Position numbers and translations under genes: made by a program. Of a DNA stretch of 64,000 bases, positions 27,830 to 36,531 are shown one piece after another. Position 1 is the stretch's first letter, and each line of letters starts with the position of its first letter. Source of the DNA: Cryobacterium breve (GTDB taxonomy: Bacteria; Actinomycetota; Actinomycetes; Actinomycetales; Microbacteriaceae); NCBI RefSeq assembly GCF_004402375.1, contig NZ_SOGJ01000022.1:1-64000 (forward strand), in the 5' to 3' direction. The notes under the pieces were generated by a model. It did no database searches, was not told the origin of the DNA, and was given only the letters and a program-made list of their open reading frames with translations.

Positions 27830-28806
27830 ATCGAGCCCCCGTTTGTTGACCTGCTCATAACGTCCCCCGCCCATAGCCAGACAATTCCATCGGCACTGGC
27901 CACCGCTAGCTCGCCCGGCGTGACCGCCACCTCACGGCATCCGTTCGGGCTCAGCACTGCGTCGGGCTCGTCAGACGTCGCAAGTAGCTGAGCACCCGCG
28001 CAGCCGTCCTGATCGGTGGCCACGATGAGGTAGCCGTCGTCAGTGGCGGCCAGATTTGCGGCACCGGGGAGCGCGACCCCGGGCCCGAATGTTGCGGCAC
28101 CATCGCCGGTGCGGAAGAGGGTGCCGTCTGAACAGAGCACAGCGGCGATCGCGTCGGTGCGCGGGGCGAGCGCTATCACCGCGGAACACGGTGCGGCGAA
28201 GGAACCGGCCGGGCTGTGCACGGTGGCCCGATCGACCGGATCGACATACCAGTTCGCCCCGACGCGATCGGGGTATTCCTGCCACTGCTCGCCGCCCACG
28301 AAAGTGGACACGCGCTGCGGAGCGCAGTCTGCGGCAGTGAGCGCCACCATGGAGGCCTCGGTTTCACTGTCCACGTAGATCGACAGGATGGAGGAGGAAT
28401 TAGTGTCTTCCGAAGCGTCGCGCGCTGTCCAGGTGTCACCGGCATCGGTGGACAGCTCCGGGGTCGCGGCGGCGGCGGGGCAGGCTGCGGTCGTGGCCCG
28501 CCAGAGTGTGGAGCCGTCCAACGCGGTGAGGATGCGGGTGGGGGGCATGGAGGTTATTGCTTGGGCCTCGACAGGCTCGACCGCCGGCTGCTCCGTTGGC
28601 GCGGGCTCTGCAATCGGAGGGTTGGTCTCGAGAGGCTCGACCACCGTGCCGGCATTTGTGGAGGGCTTCTGCGCGGTAAGTGCAAAGGCCACTAGAGCCA
28701 CATCGAAGAGCAAGAACACGGCCAAGCCAGCGATGAGTAGGCGTCGGCGCAGGATGGTGTTGCGGTTCTTGCGACTCTTAGGCTTGTTTCCCCCCACGGC
28801 TTTCAC
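27820..28806 (-). CDS. Secreted or anchored protein of unknown function in the polysaccharide operon
   Basis: 328 residues from a GTG at 28806. Basic N-terminus, membrane helix (about residues 27-47), a Pro/Glu-rich linker (PPIAEPAPTEQPAVEPVE), then a globular domain with repeated Asp-box-like turns: STDAGDTWTARD, RTGDGAATFGPG and RSTNGGSIWQ at the very end. Such turns occur in beta-propellers of the BNR/sialidase-repeat type; here the propeller reading is inference, with no catalytic residues evident. It overlaps the phosphatase by one base and wbpM by ten, so it belongs to the operon. Confidence 0.7.
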   Translation of the reverse strand: MKAVGGNKPKSRKNRNTILRRRLLIAGLAVFLLFDVALVAFALTAQKPSTNAGTVVEPLETNPPIAEPAPTEQPAVEPVEAQAITSMPPTRILTALDGSTLWRATTAACPAAAATPELSTDAGDTWTARDASEDTNSSSILSIYVDSETEASMVALTAADCAPQRVSTFVGGEQWQEYPDRVGANWYVDPVDRATVHSPAGSFAAPCSAVIALAPRTDAIAAVLCSDGTLFRTGDGAATFGPGVALPGAANLAATDDGYLIVATDQDGCAGAQLLATSDEPDAVLSPNGCREVAVTPGELAVASADGIVWLWAGDVMSRSTNGGSIWQ

Positions 28807-29411
28807 TACTTCGGCTGCACCGTCGCGGCTTTATGGAACAGGGCGGTGACAGCGTTAATGGCCGGAACGAGCTGCTGGGCAGACTCCACGTAGACTTCGT
28901 CGCTGCGGCGATAGGGGTCGACGACGTCATCGTCGTCGGCCGATACCAGGGGGGCGACGGCGCCACGTTGAGACGCGGCCAACCCGATCAGGGTAGTGAG
29001 GCGCCCGACAAGGTCATCGAGGGGCAGTGCGGCGGCCTCGTCGAGGTCATCGTCGGTGAGATCGGCAACGAGACGCGCGAATTCGCGAATCGTGAATGTG
29101 TAACGAATGGCGCGCGGCACCAACTCGACGATCGCGCGCCGGTGTTCACGAGACATTGCGAACACCAAGTCGGCACTCTGAACGTGCTGCTCGGTGAGTT
29201 CCTGGGCCACGTGGGCGCTCGGGTCGCCGCCGAAGTGGCGCGAGAGATCAGCGGCTTGAGCGGGCATGCCCTGCCCCGTCAAGCCGATGGTTCCGGCACT
29301 GGCCAGCTGAATCTGCGGCCACGATGCCAGGCCGACGCGCAACAGCTGTTCGGCCAGCGGTGAACGGCAAATATTGCCCGAGCAGACCGTGAGAATGGAG
29401 AAGGTGTGCAT
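28806..29411 (-). CDS. Low-molecular-weight protein-tyrosine phosphatase (Wzb-like)
   Basis: 201 residues, somewhat longer than the usual 150-160. Signature CSGNICRS (Cys10 to Arg16, CX5R) and the general-acid loop VVDPYRRSDEVY. It overlaps the kinase stop by one base (TAATG). Expected role: dephosphorylate the tyrosine tail of the Wzc-like kinase next door and so control chain polymerisation. Confidence 0.9.
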   Translation of the reverse strand: MHTFSILTVCSGNICRSPLAEQLLRVGLASWPQIQLASAGTIGLTGQGMPAQAADLSRHFGGDPSAHVAQELTEQHVQSADLVFAMSREHRRAIVELVPRAIRYTFTIREFARLVADLTDDDLDEAAALPLDDLVGRLTTLIGLAASQRGAVAPLVSADDDDVVDPYRRSDEVYVESAQQLVPAINAVTALFHKAATVQPK

Positions 29412-30853
29412 TACGCGGTTCTCCGTCGAGCTTTACGGGCGCCCCGCGGCGCAAGCGCCGCGTCAGCGACAGTGGCTTTCTCTTCTTCGTGGATCGTGCC
29501 GTAGCTGTACTGGCCGTAGCCGTAGGAGTCCGGCCCTCTCGTGGGCAGCATCGTGATGACCATGCCCACAAGGCGGCTGCCCGCGCGTTCCAGGGCCTTC
29601 ACGGCGCTGGTCAGCTCGTTGCGCTTCGTGCGGCCGGAGGCCACTACCATGATGGCGCCGCCGCAGAGCTTGCTCAGCACGGCGGCATCCGTCACCAGCA
29701 GCAGCGGCGGGGCGTCGATCAGCACCACGTCGAACTCCCCGGTGAGTGCGCCCAGCATGCGGGCCATTGCGGCCGAGCCGAGCAGCTCACTGGGGTTCGG
29801 GGGAATGCGGCCGCTGGGCAGCACGAAGAGTTTGTTCTTGCCCCACTTCTGCAGAACGTCGGCGAGCTCGGCCCGGCCGATGAGCACGTCGGTGAGACCG
29901 ACGCCACCCTCGATGCCCATGTATTCGGCCACGCGCGGCAGGCGCAGGTCGCCGTCGATCAGCGCAACGCGGGCGCCGGTCTCGGCGAGGGCGATGGCGA
30001 GGTTCGCCGTGGTTGTGCTCTTGCCTTCACCGGGCACCGAACTGGTGACCACGAAGCTGCGCGGGCCACCCTCGATGTTGACGAATTGGAGGTTGGTGCG
30101 CAGGCTGCGGAATGCCTCGGCCCGCGGGTTCTTGGGGTCGGTGTGCACGACCAGAGGTCGCAGGCTTGCACCGGGATCGTTGGTGATGCCGCCGAGCATC
30201 GGTGAATCGGTGACCAGCTCAATATCGTGCAGGCTGTGGATGCGGGTGTCGAGCACGCTGCGCAGCACGGCGAGCGCGATGCCGACCGCGAGACCGACGA
30301 GAAGGCCGAGGGCGATGTTTAACGGCACATTAGGGCTGGCGGGTGTGGTCGGCACGATGGCCGGCTGGATTGTTTCGATCTTCACGGGGCTGGCGGCGTC
30401 GCCGTCGGGCTTCTCGAGGCGGTCGACGACGATCTTGCTAAAGTTCTGCCCGACGGAGTTGGCGATCTGGGCCGCAAGCTCGGGGTCGCTGTTTGTAACC
30501 GACACGTCGATCAGCACGGTATTCAACGGAGAAACGGAAGTGATGGTGGAGGCGAGCTGCGCCGCAGTGAGGTCAAGGTTCAATTCCTTGATGACCTCGT
30601 CGAGCACGATGGCACTGTTAACCACGTCGACGTACGACGTCACCGCCTGCCGAGCAAAGCTGGTTCCCTGAACCAGGTCTCCGGTCACGGCGCCGGCGGA
30701 GGCCTGCACCGCAACGTAAAGCTGGGTGTTGGCGATGTATTTCGGGGTGGTTGCGATGGCAGCACCGGCCGCGCCGGCAATGCCGAACAGGGTGCACGCC
30801 AGAATCAGGATCCAACTTTTGTGGAAAATCCTGAGGTAATCCTTGAGCTCCAC
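29411..30853 (-). CDS. Wzc-like polysaccharide co-polymerase and tyrosine autokinase
   Basis: 480 residues. Wzz-type region with two membrane helices (about 14-35 and 178-198) flanking an outer loop, then a BY-kinase: Walker A SVPGEGKST (273-280), Walker A' VALIDGD (296-302), Walker B VVLIDAPP (376-381). The tail has a tyrosine cluster at 444, 446, 449 and 451, as in kinases that autophosphorylate. GTG at 30853 follows GGAGGAACGC and starts VELKDYLRIFHKSW; earlier frames lack the domain. First gene of the polymer operon. Confidence 0.9.
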   Translation of the reverse strand: MELKDYLRIFHKSWILILACTLFGIAGAAGAAIATTPKYIANTQLYVAVQASAGAVTGDLVQGTSFARQAVTSYVDVVNSAIVLDEVIKELNLDLTAAQLASTITSVSPLNTVLIDVSVTNSDPELAAQIANSVGQNFSKIVVDRLEKPDGDAASPVKIETIQPAIVPTTPASPNVPLNIALGLLVGLAVGIALAVLRSVLDTRIHSLHDIELVTDSPMLGGITNDPGASLRPLVVHTDPKNPRAEAFRSLRTNLQFVNIEGGPRSFVVTSSVPGEGKSTTTANLAIALAETGARVALIDGDLRLPRVAEYMGIEGGVGLTDVLIGRAELADVLQKWGKNKLFVLPSGRIPPNPSELLGSAAMARMLGALTGEFDVVLIDAPPLLLVTDAAVLSKLCGGAIMVVASGRTKRNELTSAVKALERAGSRLVGMVITMLPTRGPDSYGYGQYSYGTIHEEEKATVADAALAPRGARKARRRTA

Positions 30854-30939
30854 GCGCGTTCCTCCGGTAGTGCTAGGCAGAGAGGAACCGCTGGAATTGC
30901 TTTTTCCCCTTACCCATCCTTGCACATGGGAGTAGTGAG

Positions 30940-30954
30940 CCCCCCTCATGGGGG
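30940..30954. promoter_or_regulatory. C6/G5 palindrome upstream of wzc-like gene
   Basis: CCCCCC-TCAT-GGGGG lies about 87-101 bp upstream of the kinase start, flanked by TTATTA on the minus strand. It resembles the 5187-5202 block upstream of ugd. Likely an operator or promoter-associated site; the protein is unknown. Confidence 0.4.
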
Positions 30955-31003
30955 TAATAAGTCGTCCCGGTTTGTGTGGCTTGCTACACGCGGACGGGAT
31001 GGA

Positions 31004-33430
31004 TCAAGACTGCTGGAGGCGGCCGTCGGGGGTGACCATGAGCATCCGTGGGTCGCCGGCCTCCACCACGATCGAGGCGATGATGGGCCGGTCTGCGGGC
31101 AGCACCCGGGCAGTCAGCCGGCCGTGCGTGAGCGCGTTCAATTCGGCGGCGACGAGAACGGCCGCGGCCTGCAACTGCAGCGGCGGTCTATCGGCACTGT
31201 CGTCGATCAGGGTGACGTCGACGCCACGAATGCGCGCGGCCCGGGCCGCGCTGATCACCGGTTCCACGAATAGGGACCGCCCCCGGATCGCGTCGCGCAG
31301 GGTGGCCTCGACCAGTCGGGCGCGGCCCCGCAGCGCCTCGTCGAGCCGCGCCCCGCCGGCGAGCTGTTCCAGAGTGGGACGGGCCAGCGTGTTCACCCGG
31401 GCGAGCTGCGTCTCGCGCTCGGAACTGGCGGCCGCCACGGTGGCCACCGCGGCCTCGTTCAGCGCGCGCTCCCGGTTCAGCTGCTCCAGCGTCTGCGTGG
31501 ACCGCTTCAGACCCACCGCAAAAAGAGTGCCGGCAAGCAGCGTGCCGGCATGACGGATGGCCAGATTCACCCCGTCGAGCACCGTCAGTCCGTGCAGCAG
31601 CGCCCAGGCAATCGCGATCACGGTCATCATCAGGTAGCCGTACCAGGCGAAATCGGAGCGGCCGCGCACGGCCAGCACGACCATCACCATGGTGATCGCG
31701 CCGAGATGCCAGTGCGCGAAGGGTGTCGACCCGGTGGGCGGCACCGGGAATGACGTGGCTATGGCCGAGAGGCCGCACAGGGCGAGAACCAGTATCCCGC
31801 AGCGCCGCGGCACCGGGTCGGGCACCAGCAGCGTGAGCCACACGGCGGCTGCCGACGCGGCCAGAAAGCCGATGATCTCGAACGGCAGCCCCGAGAGCGG
31901 CTCTCCGTCGGCGAAGGCCAGAACGGCGTGCACAGCGATGAAGGCTACGAGGATGCCTGAGGACAGGGGCTTCGGCAGGCGAACCATGGCCTGCCGCGGC
32001 AGGTCGGCCTCGACGTCCATGGCGCTGGGGCTTGGGCTTGGGCTTGGGCTTGGGCTTGGGCTTGGGCTTGGGCTGGGGCTGGGGCTGGCGGCAGGCTGTT
32101 TGGCGGCGGGCTCGGGAGCCCAGGAGACCACGACCTCCGTGCCGGCGCCGGGCCGGGATCGCACGGCGGCGGCACCGCCGGAGAGGTTCTCCATGCGCCC
32201 GATGATGCTCTGCGCGATGCCCAGACGCTCGGGCGACACCCGGGCCGGGTCGAAGCCCACCCCATCGTCGTGCACGGCCACCCGGATGCCGCCCCGGTAG
32301 GCGCCGACGGTCACGGTGCGGGCCACCGGGCGGGTTCCGGGGCGCTCGGCGGGGTGGCGTTGTGATCCGGCGGCTCCGACGGCACCGGCGGCTGCGACGG
32401 CACGGGTGGCTCCGACGCCGATGGAGCCGGCGCCGCCCGCGGCGACCGAGTTGCGCACGGCCTCGCCGACGGCACCGAGCAGGGCGGTCACTGCATACGC
32501 GGGCACCATGAGGGTGTCGGTCAGAGTGGAGGTGAGATGGGCATCCGGTGCCAGTTCGCCGACTAGTTGCTCGAGGCGACGCGTGATCTGGGAGCCGGGC
32601 ACGTATTCGTCGGTGTGCGGGAGGCGCAGCGCGTCGAGCCGCACCAGGGTGTCGGACGCGTGCCGGGAGAGCACTTCGATCGGGGTGCCGGCGCGCCCGG
32701 CCATCAGCAGGGTGGAGATGACACTGTCATGCACCAGCGCGTTGATCGTGAGGCGTTCGCGCTTGCGGGCGAGGCGGTCGGCGCGACCGGCGAGGGTCGA
32801 GCGGGCCACCTGGGCGGCGAGGTCGACCTCCATCGAACCGCGTCGGGCCATGGTGGTCAGACCCAGGAGCATGCTGAGCAGCAGCATCGAGTAGAGGGCG
32901 TCTTCCACGCCGACGAGAACCGGGTTGGGGTCGGCCGAAGTCACCGCCCGCACCACCCCGCTGAGCGAGCAGACGAGCAGCAGATAGGCCCAGGCCACAC
33001 TGTCGCGGGTGGCAACCGCCACGGCGATGACGGGCACCCCGGTGAAGGTGATCACCCACGGGATGTCCGCGCCCGCCGGCAGCGGCTCGGCGCGCCCGAC
33101 CAGCCAGAGCAATATCAGCACGAGGAAGATGAGACCCTCGGCGAGGGCCATCCAGTGCAGCACGTGCAGCGGCGCACGCTGCGAGACCAGCCCGATCAAC
33201 AGGGGAAGCCCGAACACGAGCAGCCAGGCCGCCATCGATGCGGGCAGCAGCGGCTGGCCGGCCTGCTCGATGAAGCTGCCGAGGCAGAGCAGCCCGAAGA
33301 CCAGCGCCGTGGGCGCCATGGCGGCGTAGAGCAGCCGGGCGAGGCGCTCGGTCGCGGGCTGCGGGCGGGCCTGCGCACGCTTGCGCGCTGCCAGGGCCTG
33401 TTCACGGATGCCCGCGGCCAGGCGGATCAC
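31004..33430 (-). CDS. Two-module sensor histidine kinase with second membrane module
   Basis: 808 residues. Module 1: about six membrane helices (to about residue 190), phosphoacceptor candidate in INALVHDSVISTLL, N-box GEAVRNSVAAGG, VHDDGVGFDP and RPGAGTEVVVSW of the ATPase. Then a Pro-Ser repeat linker (about 445-467, from a GGGCTT microsatellite). Module 2: a second set of helices (about 485-610) and a cytoplasmic part with ETQLARVNTLARPTLEQL and GVDVTLIDDSADRPPLQLQ. Module 2 resembles the separate protein at 35029-36531. GTG at 33430 overlaps the response-regulator stop as GTGA. The signal is unknown. Confidence 0.78.
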   Translation of the reverse strand: MIRLAAGIREQALAARKRAQARPQPATERLARLLYAAMAPTALVFGLLCLGSFIEQAGQPLLPASMAAWLLVFGLPLLIGLVSQRAPLHVLHWMALAEGLIFLVLILLWLVGRAEPLPAGADIPWVITFTGVPVIAVAVATRDSVAWAYLLLVCSLSGVVRAVTSADPNPVLVGVEDALYSMLLLSMLLGLTTMARRGSMEVDLAAQVARSTLAGRADRLARKRERLTINALVHDSVISTLLMAGRAGTPIEVLSRHASDTLVRLDALRLPHTDEYVPGSQITRRLEQLVGELAPDAHLTSTLTDTLMVPAYAVTALLGAVGEAVRNSVAAGGAGSIGVGATRAVAAAGAVGAAGSQRHPAERPGTRPVARTVTVGAYRGGIRVAVHDDGVGFDPARVSPERLGIAQSIIGRMENLSGGAAAVRSRPGAGTEVVVSWAPEPAAKQPAASPSPSPSPSPSPSPSPSPSPSAMDVEADLPRQAMVRLPKPLSSGILVAFIAVHAVLAFADGEPLSGLPFEIIGFLAASAAAVWLTLLVPDPVPRRCGILVLALCGLSAIATSFPVPPTGSTPFAHWHLGAITMVMVVLAVRGRSDFAWYGYLMMTVIAIAWALLHGLTVLDGVNLAIRHAGTLLAGTLFAVGLKRSTQTLEQLNRERALNEAAVATVAAASSERETQLARVNTLARPTLEQLAGGARLDEALRGRARLVEATLRDAIRGRSLFVEPVISAARAARIRGVDVTLIDDSADRPPLQLQAAAVLVAAELNALTHGRLTARVLPADRPIIASIVVEAGDPRMLMVTPDGRLQQS

Positions 33431-34080
33431 AGCTGGCCGGGGATGGGCAGGATGCCGTCTTCCAGCGCCCGCTTGTACAGGTCGATCTTCGTGCTCGCGG
33501 GGCGGCCGACGCGCTCGTACTTCGAGCGCACCCGTCGGATGTAGTCGATCACGGTGAGCTCGCTCAGTCCCATCCGAGAGGCCACCAGCGGCGCCTTCGC
33601 CCCCGCAGCGTAGAGGGAGAGCACCTCGCACTCGCGCACGCTCAGTCCGGCGTCGGACAGGTCAGGGTCACCGTCGAGGGCCGCGGCCCACTCGGTGGAC
33701 ACGATGGCCTCCCCCGCCGCCGCCCGGGTCACGGCGTCGAGCAGCACCGCGGTGGGCTCACTCTTGCGCACCACGCCCAGCACACCGCTGCGCGCCGCGG
33801 CCCGCATCAGGCCGGCGTCGTCGCCGCCCGTGAATGCGAGCACCGCCGCGCCCGCGGCCCGCAGCCGGTCCACGTTGCCCGTGACTGTGGAGCCGTCGGA
33901 CAGTCGCAGGTCCAGGATGACGAGGTCCACGGGCGTGGTCTGCGCCGCCGACTCGAGCAGTTCGGTCACCGTGGTCACGGTGGCGACCACCTCGACCTCG
34001 GGGATCGTGGCGAAGAGGCCCGCGAATCCGCGGGCTACGATTTCGTGGTCATCGATCAGGGCTACGCGAAAACGGGACAT
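33427..34080 (-). CDS. NarL/LuxR-family response regulator
   Basis: 217 residues. Receiver domain with RVALIDDHEIVARGFAGL and the phospho-Asp in LVILDLRLSDGSTVTG, then a LuxR-type helix-turn-helix (LSVRECEVLSLYAAGA, VASRMGLSELTVIDYIRRV). ATG at 34080 is chosen because it starts at the receiver fold; upstream codons are low-complexity. Coupled to the kinase by GTGA, so they form a cognate pair. Targets unknown. Confidence 0.88.
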   Translation of the reverse strand: MSRFRVALIDDHEIVARGFAGLFATIPEVEVVATVTTVTELLESAAQTTPVDLVILDLRLSDGSTVTGNVDRLRAAGAAVLAFTGGDDAGLMRAAARSGVLGVVRKSEPTAVLLDAVTRAAAGEAIVSTEWAAALDGDPDLSDAGLSVRECEVLSLYAAGAKAPLVASRMGLSELTVIDYIRRVRSKYERVGRPASTKIDLYKRALEDGILPIPGQL

Positions 34081-34293
34081 CAACGATCCTTGGTTTCGTG
34101 GTGCATATGGCGGGGTCTGGGCCGGATCATGCTCCGGCGCGGGGCCGGTGTGGTGCTGGTCTGTGCTGTTCTGGTGCGGGGGTGGTGCCGGGGGTGGGTG
34201 GCCCCCGTTGTGGTGCCACAAGAAGTGACGGCTGGTCAGACCAACCGGGGGCACATACGTTTACAACTGGGGAAAACCTGCCGGGGGGCTGGT

Positions 34294-34328
34294 GGGGCGC
34301 TCGCGATCTACGATCGTCTGAGCGCCCC
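34294..34328 (-). terminator. Hairpin downstream of thymidine kinase gene
   Basis: Arms GGGGCGCTC (34294-34302) and GAGCGCCCC (34320-34328) pair perfectly, just past the tdk stop at 34341. No T-tract follows, so intrinsic termination is plausible, not certain. Confidence 0.45.
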
Positions 34329-34340
34329 CTCTCGCCATTT

Positions 34341-34970
34341 TCATGCGGTCTCGGGTCGGCTGCGATTGTTCAGCACGCCGCCGCTCTCCTCCAAGTAGCA
34401 CGAGCCGCAGAGCGATTCGTAGGTGACCTCGGCACCATCGATCGCCACCTGGTCGCCGTCGAAGACGAAGACCCCGTCGATCTGGCGCCCGTTGAACACG
34501 GCCTTGCGGCCGCACCGGCAGATGGTCTTGAGTTCCTCGAGGCTGTGCGCCACCTCGAGCAGGCGTCGGCTGCCCGGAAATGCCACGGTCTGAAAATCGG
34601 TGCGGATGCCGTAGGCCATCACCGGGGTGTTCTCGAGGATCGCGATGCGCAGAAGGTCGTCCACCTGCTGCTCCGTGAGGAACTGGGCCTCATCCACGAG
34701 CAGACAGCTCACATCGAGGCCTGACTCGGCCAGCACCCGGGCGCGGTGCTCGCGAAAGAGCGCGAAGGCATCCGTCTCGGGGGTCAAGAGAAAGTCGACT
34801 CCCCGGGTGACGCCGAGGCGGGAAAGCACGCCGCGATCACCCTTGGTGTCGACCGAGGGCTTGGCCAACAGCACGTGGTGGCCTCGTTCCTCGTAGTTGT
34901 AGGCAGCCTGGAGCATCGAAGTGCTCTTGCCGCTGTTCATGGCTCCGTAGCGGAAATACAGTTTCGCCAT
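34341..34970 (-). CDS. tdk: Thymidine kinase
   Basis: 209 residues, type II thymidine kinase. It phosphorylates deoxythymidine with ATP in the salvage pathway. P-loop YGAMNSGKST (residues 8-17), DEAQFL near 93, and zinc-site cysteines in ICRCGRKA and SLCGSCYLE. The start is ATG at 34970. It lies between two signalling transcription units, with a hairpin after it. Confidence 0.93.
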   Translation of the reverse strand: MAKLYFRYGAMNSGKSTSMLQAAYNYEERGHHVLLAKPSVDTKGDRGVLSRLGVTRGVDFLLTPETDAFALFREHRARVLAESGLDVSCLLVDEAQFLTEQQVDDLLRIAILENTPVMAYGIRTDFQTVAFPGSRRLLEVAHSLEELKTICRCGRKAVFNGRQIDGVFVFDGDQVAIDGAEVTYESLCGSCYLEESGGVLNNRSRPETA

Positions 34971-35028
34971 AGCTCTTCCGGTTGCCCCCTCGGCGCTGCG
35001 TGCTGCGGCGCCGTGGCGCTGCTTGCGC

Positions 35029-36531
35029 CTAGCTCAGCGTACTGGGCGCGCGCGGCGGGCGCTTGTCGCCGAATTCCAGCGTGAGACGCGGCCGACGGAT
35101 GCTCACCCGCACCCACGGGAACACCACCCGCAGCACGGCGAGGTAGGAGCGCAGCAGCGCGCGAACCCGGCGCGGCGGGAGGTCGAGGCCGACCTGGATG
35201 GAGAAGGTGTCGACTCCGGGGCCTGTGCTGTTCTCGTTGTCGGCTTCGCTTCGACTCTCGTTTTCGCCTTGGCCTTGGCCTTGGCCTTCAGCTTCGCTCT
35301 GGTTCTCGGTTGCGCTTTGGCTCTTGTTCGCGCTCTGGTTCTCGGTTGCGCTGTGGCTCTTGTCTGCGCTTCGGCTCTCGTCTGCGCTTCGGCTCTTGTC
35401 TGCGCTTCGGCTCTTGTTTGCGCTTTCGTTGCCGTTGTCGGTGCCGGCCTGCACGACGAGGCTCCGCGGGTCGAAGCCGGGGGCCAGGCAGAGCATCGCG
35501 ATCAGCGCGGACGTGGCGGCGCGCTGCTGCACGCCGAAGCGGGCGGCGCGGTGCTCGGGGTCAGAGAGCACGAGCAGCGGTTCCAGCCCGCGGGAGTGCA
35601 GTCCGGCGCGCTCCCGGGCGACCACGGCGTCGAGCCAGGTCTCGTCGATGTGCGCCACGAGCGCCCGGCGCACCCCGGCGGCGAGCTCGTTCGCCCGCGC
35701 AATGTCGGCCTTGGTCACCTCGCCACGTTCGAGAACACCGTCGAAGAGAGGGAACACGCCGGGGGTCAGGGTGGCGAGCTGCTGCTCGATAACCGTGCGC
35801 ACCACGCTTCCGCGGGACTCTTCGGTGCGGCGGGCGATGGCGCGTTGGGCATCCGTCTGCCAGGCCACCAGGAGTCGCACGATGCGGCGGGAGTAGGCGG
35901 CGGCGGCCAGGGCGAGCGCGAGCACCTGGGTGACGGCAACGAGCACGTAAATGGCCGGCGACACCTCGACGACGCGCGCCGAGGCCTGAGGGAGTGTGAC
36001 CGCGCCGATCACGACGGCCGCGAGCATCCCCGACAGCGCCAGCTCACGCCACGGACGCAGCGGCGCCAGACCCACGAGCAGGAGACCGATACTGATCGGC
36101 CCGAAGTCGTCTTGCACCAGGGAGTTGCTGCCCCAGCGGGCGGCCTGGTCGAACAGGTGGGCGGCCAGCGCGAGGCCGACGATGAGCAGCAGCTCCTTCT
36201 GCCGCACCGGGGAGTGCGACGGGAGGGCGACGAACACGAGCGTGGCGCACGCGGCGGCGATGGCCACGAGCGCGAGGGCGCCCAGCCACGGATTCCGGAT
36301 CTCGTCACCCTGCAACACCGTCGAGAGCACCGCGTAAGCCAACACGATCGTGGCGATGGCGGGCACCATCGGCCAGGTGGCGAGGGCGCCCAGCGGATCG
36401 AGGCGCTGCTGCGACTGGGTGCGCGGGGTGGGCGTTGTGCGCGGGGTCGGCGGCGGGAAGTGCGACTCGTCGACCGGGATGGTGATGGTGGAGGTGGCCG
36501 GCGGGGTGCTGGGCGGCGGGGTGTTGGTCAT
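35029..36531 (-). CDS. Multi-span membrane protein, partner of upstream kinase
   Basis: 500 residues. Proline-rich start, about seven membrane helices (about 50-275), then a cytoplasmic part with RTVIEQQLATLTPGVFPLF, DETWLDAVVARERAG and GLEPLLVLSDPEHRAARFG. This arrangement parallels module 2 of the kinase at 31004-33430. An unusual Lys/Ser/Asp/Glu linker (about residues 364-434, units like ADKSRSADESRS) comes from short DNA repeats and splits the cytoplasmic part. ATG at 36531 overlaps the upstream kinase stop as ATGA. Function is not established; a signalling partner is inferred. Confidence 0.68.
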   Translation of the reverse strand: MTNTPPPSTPPATSTITIPVDESHFPPPTPRTTPTPRTQSQQRLDPLGALATWPMVPAIATIVLAYAVLSTVLQGDEIRNPWLGALALVAIAAACATLVFVALPSHSPVRQKELLLIVGLALAAHLFDQAARWGSNSLVQDDFGPISIGLLLVGLAPLRPWRELALSGMLAAVVIGAVTLPQASARVVEVSPAIYVLVAVTQVLALALAAAAYSRRIVRLLVAWQTDAQRAIARRTEESRGSVVRTVIEQQLATLTPGVFPLFDGVLERGEVTKADIARANELAAGVRRALVAHIDETWLDAVVARERAGLHSRGLEPLLVLSDPEHRAARFGVQQRAATSALIAMLCLAPGFDPRSLVVQAGTDNGNESANKSRSADKSRSADESRSADKSHSATENQSANKSQSATENQSEAEGQGQGQGENESRSEADNENSTGPGVDTFSIQVGLDLPPRRVRALLRSYLAVLRVVFPWVRVSIRRPRLTLEFGDKRPPRAPSTLS

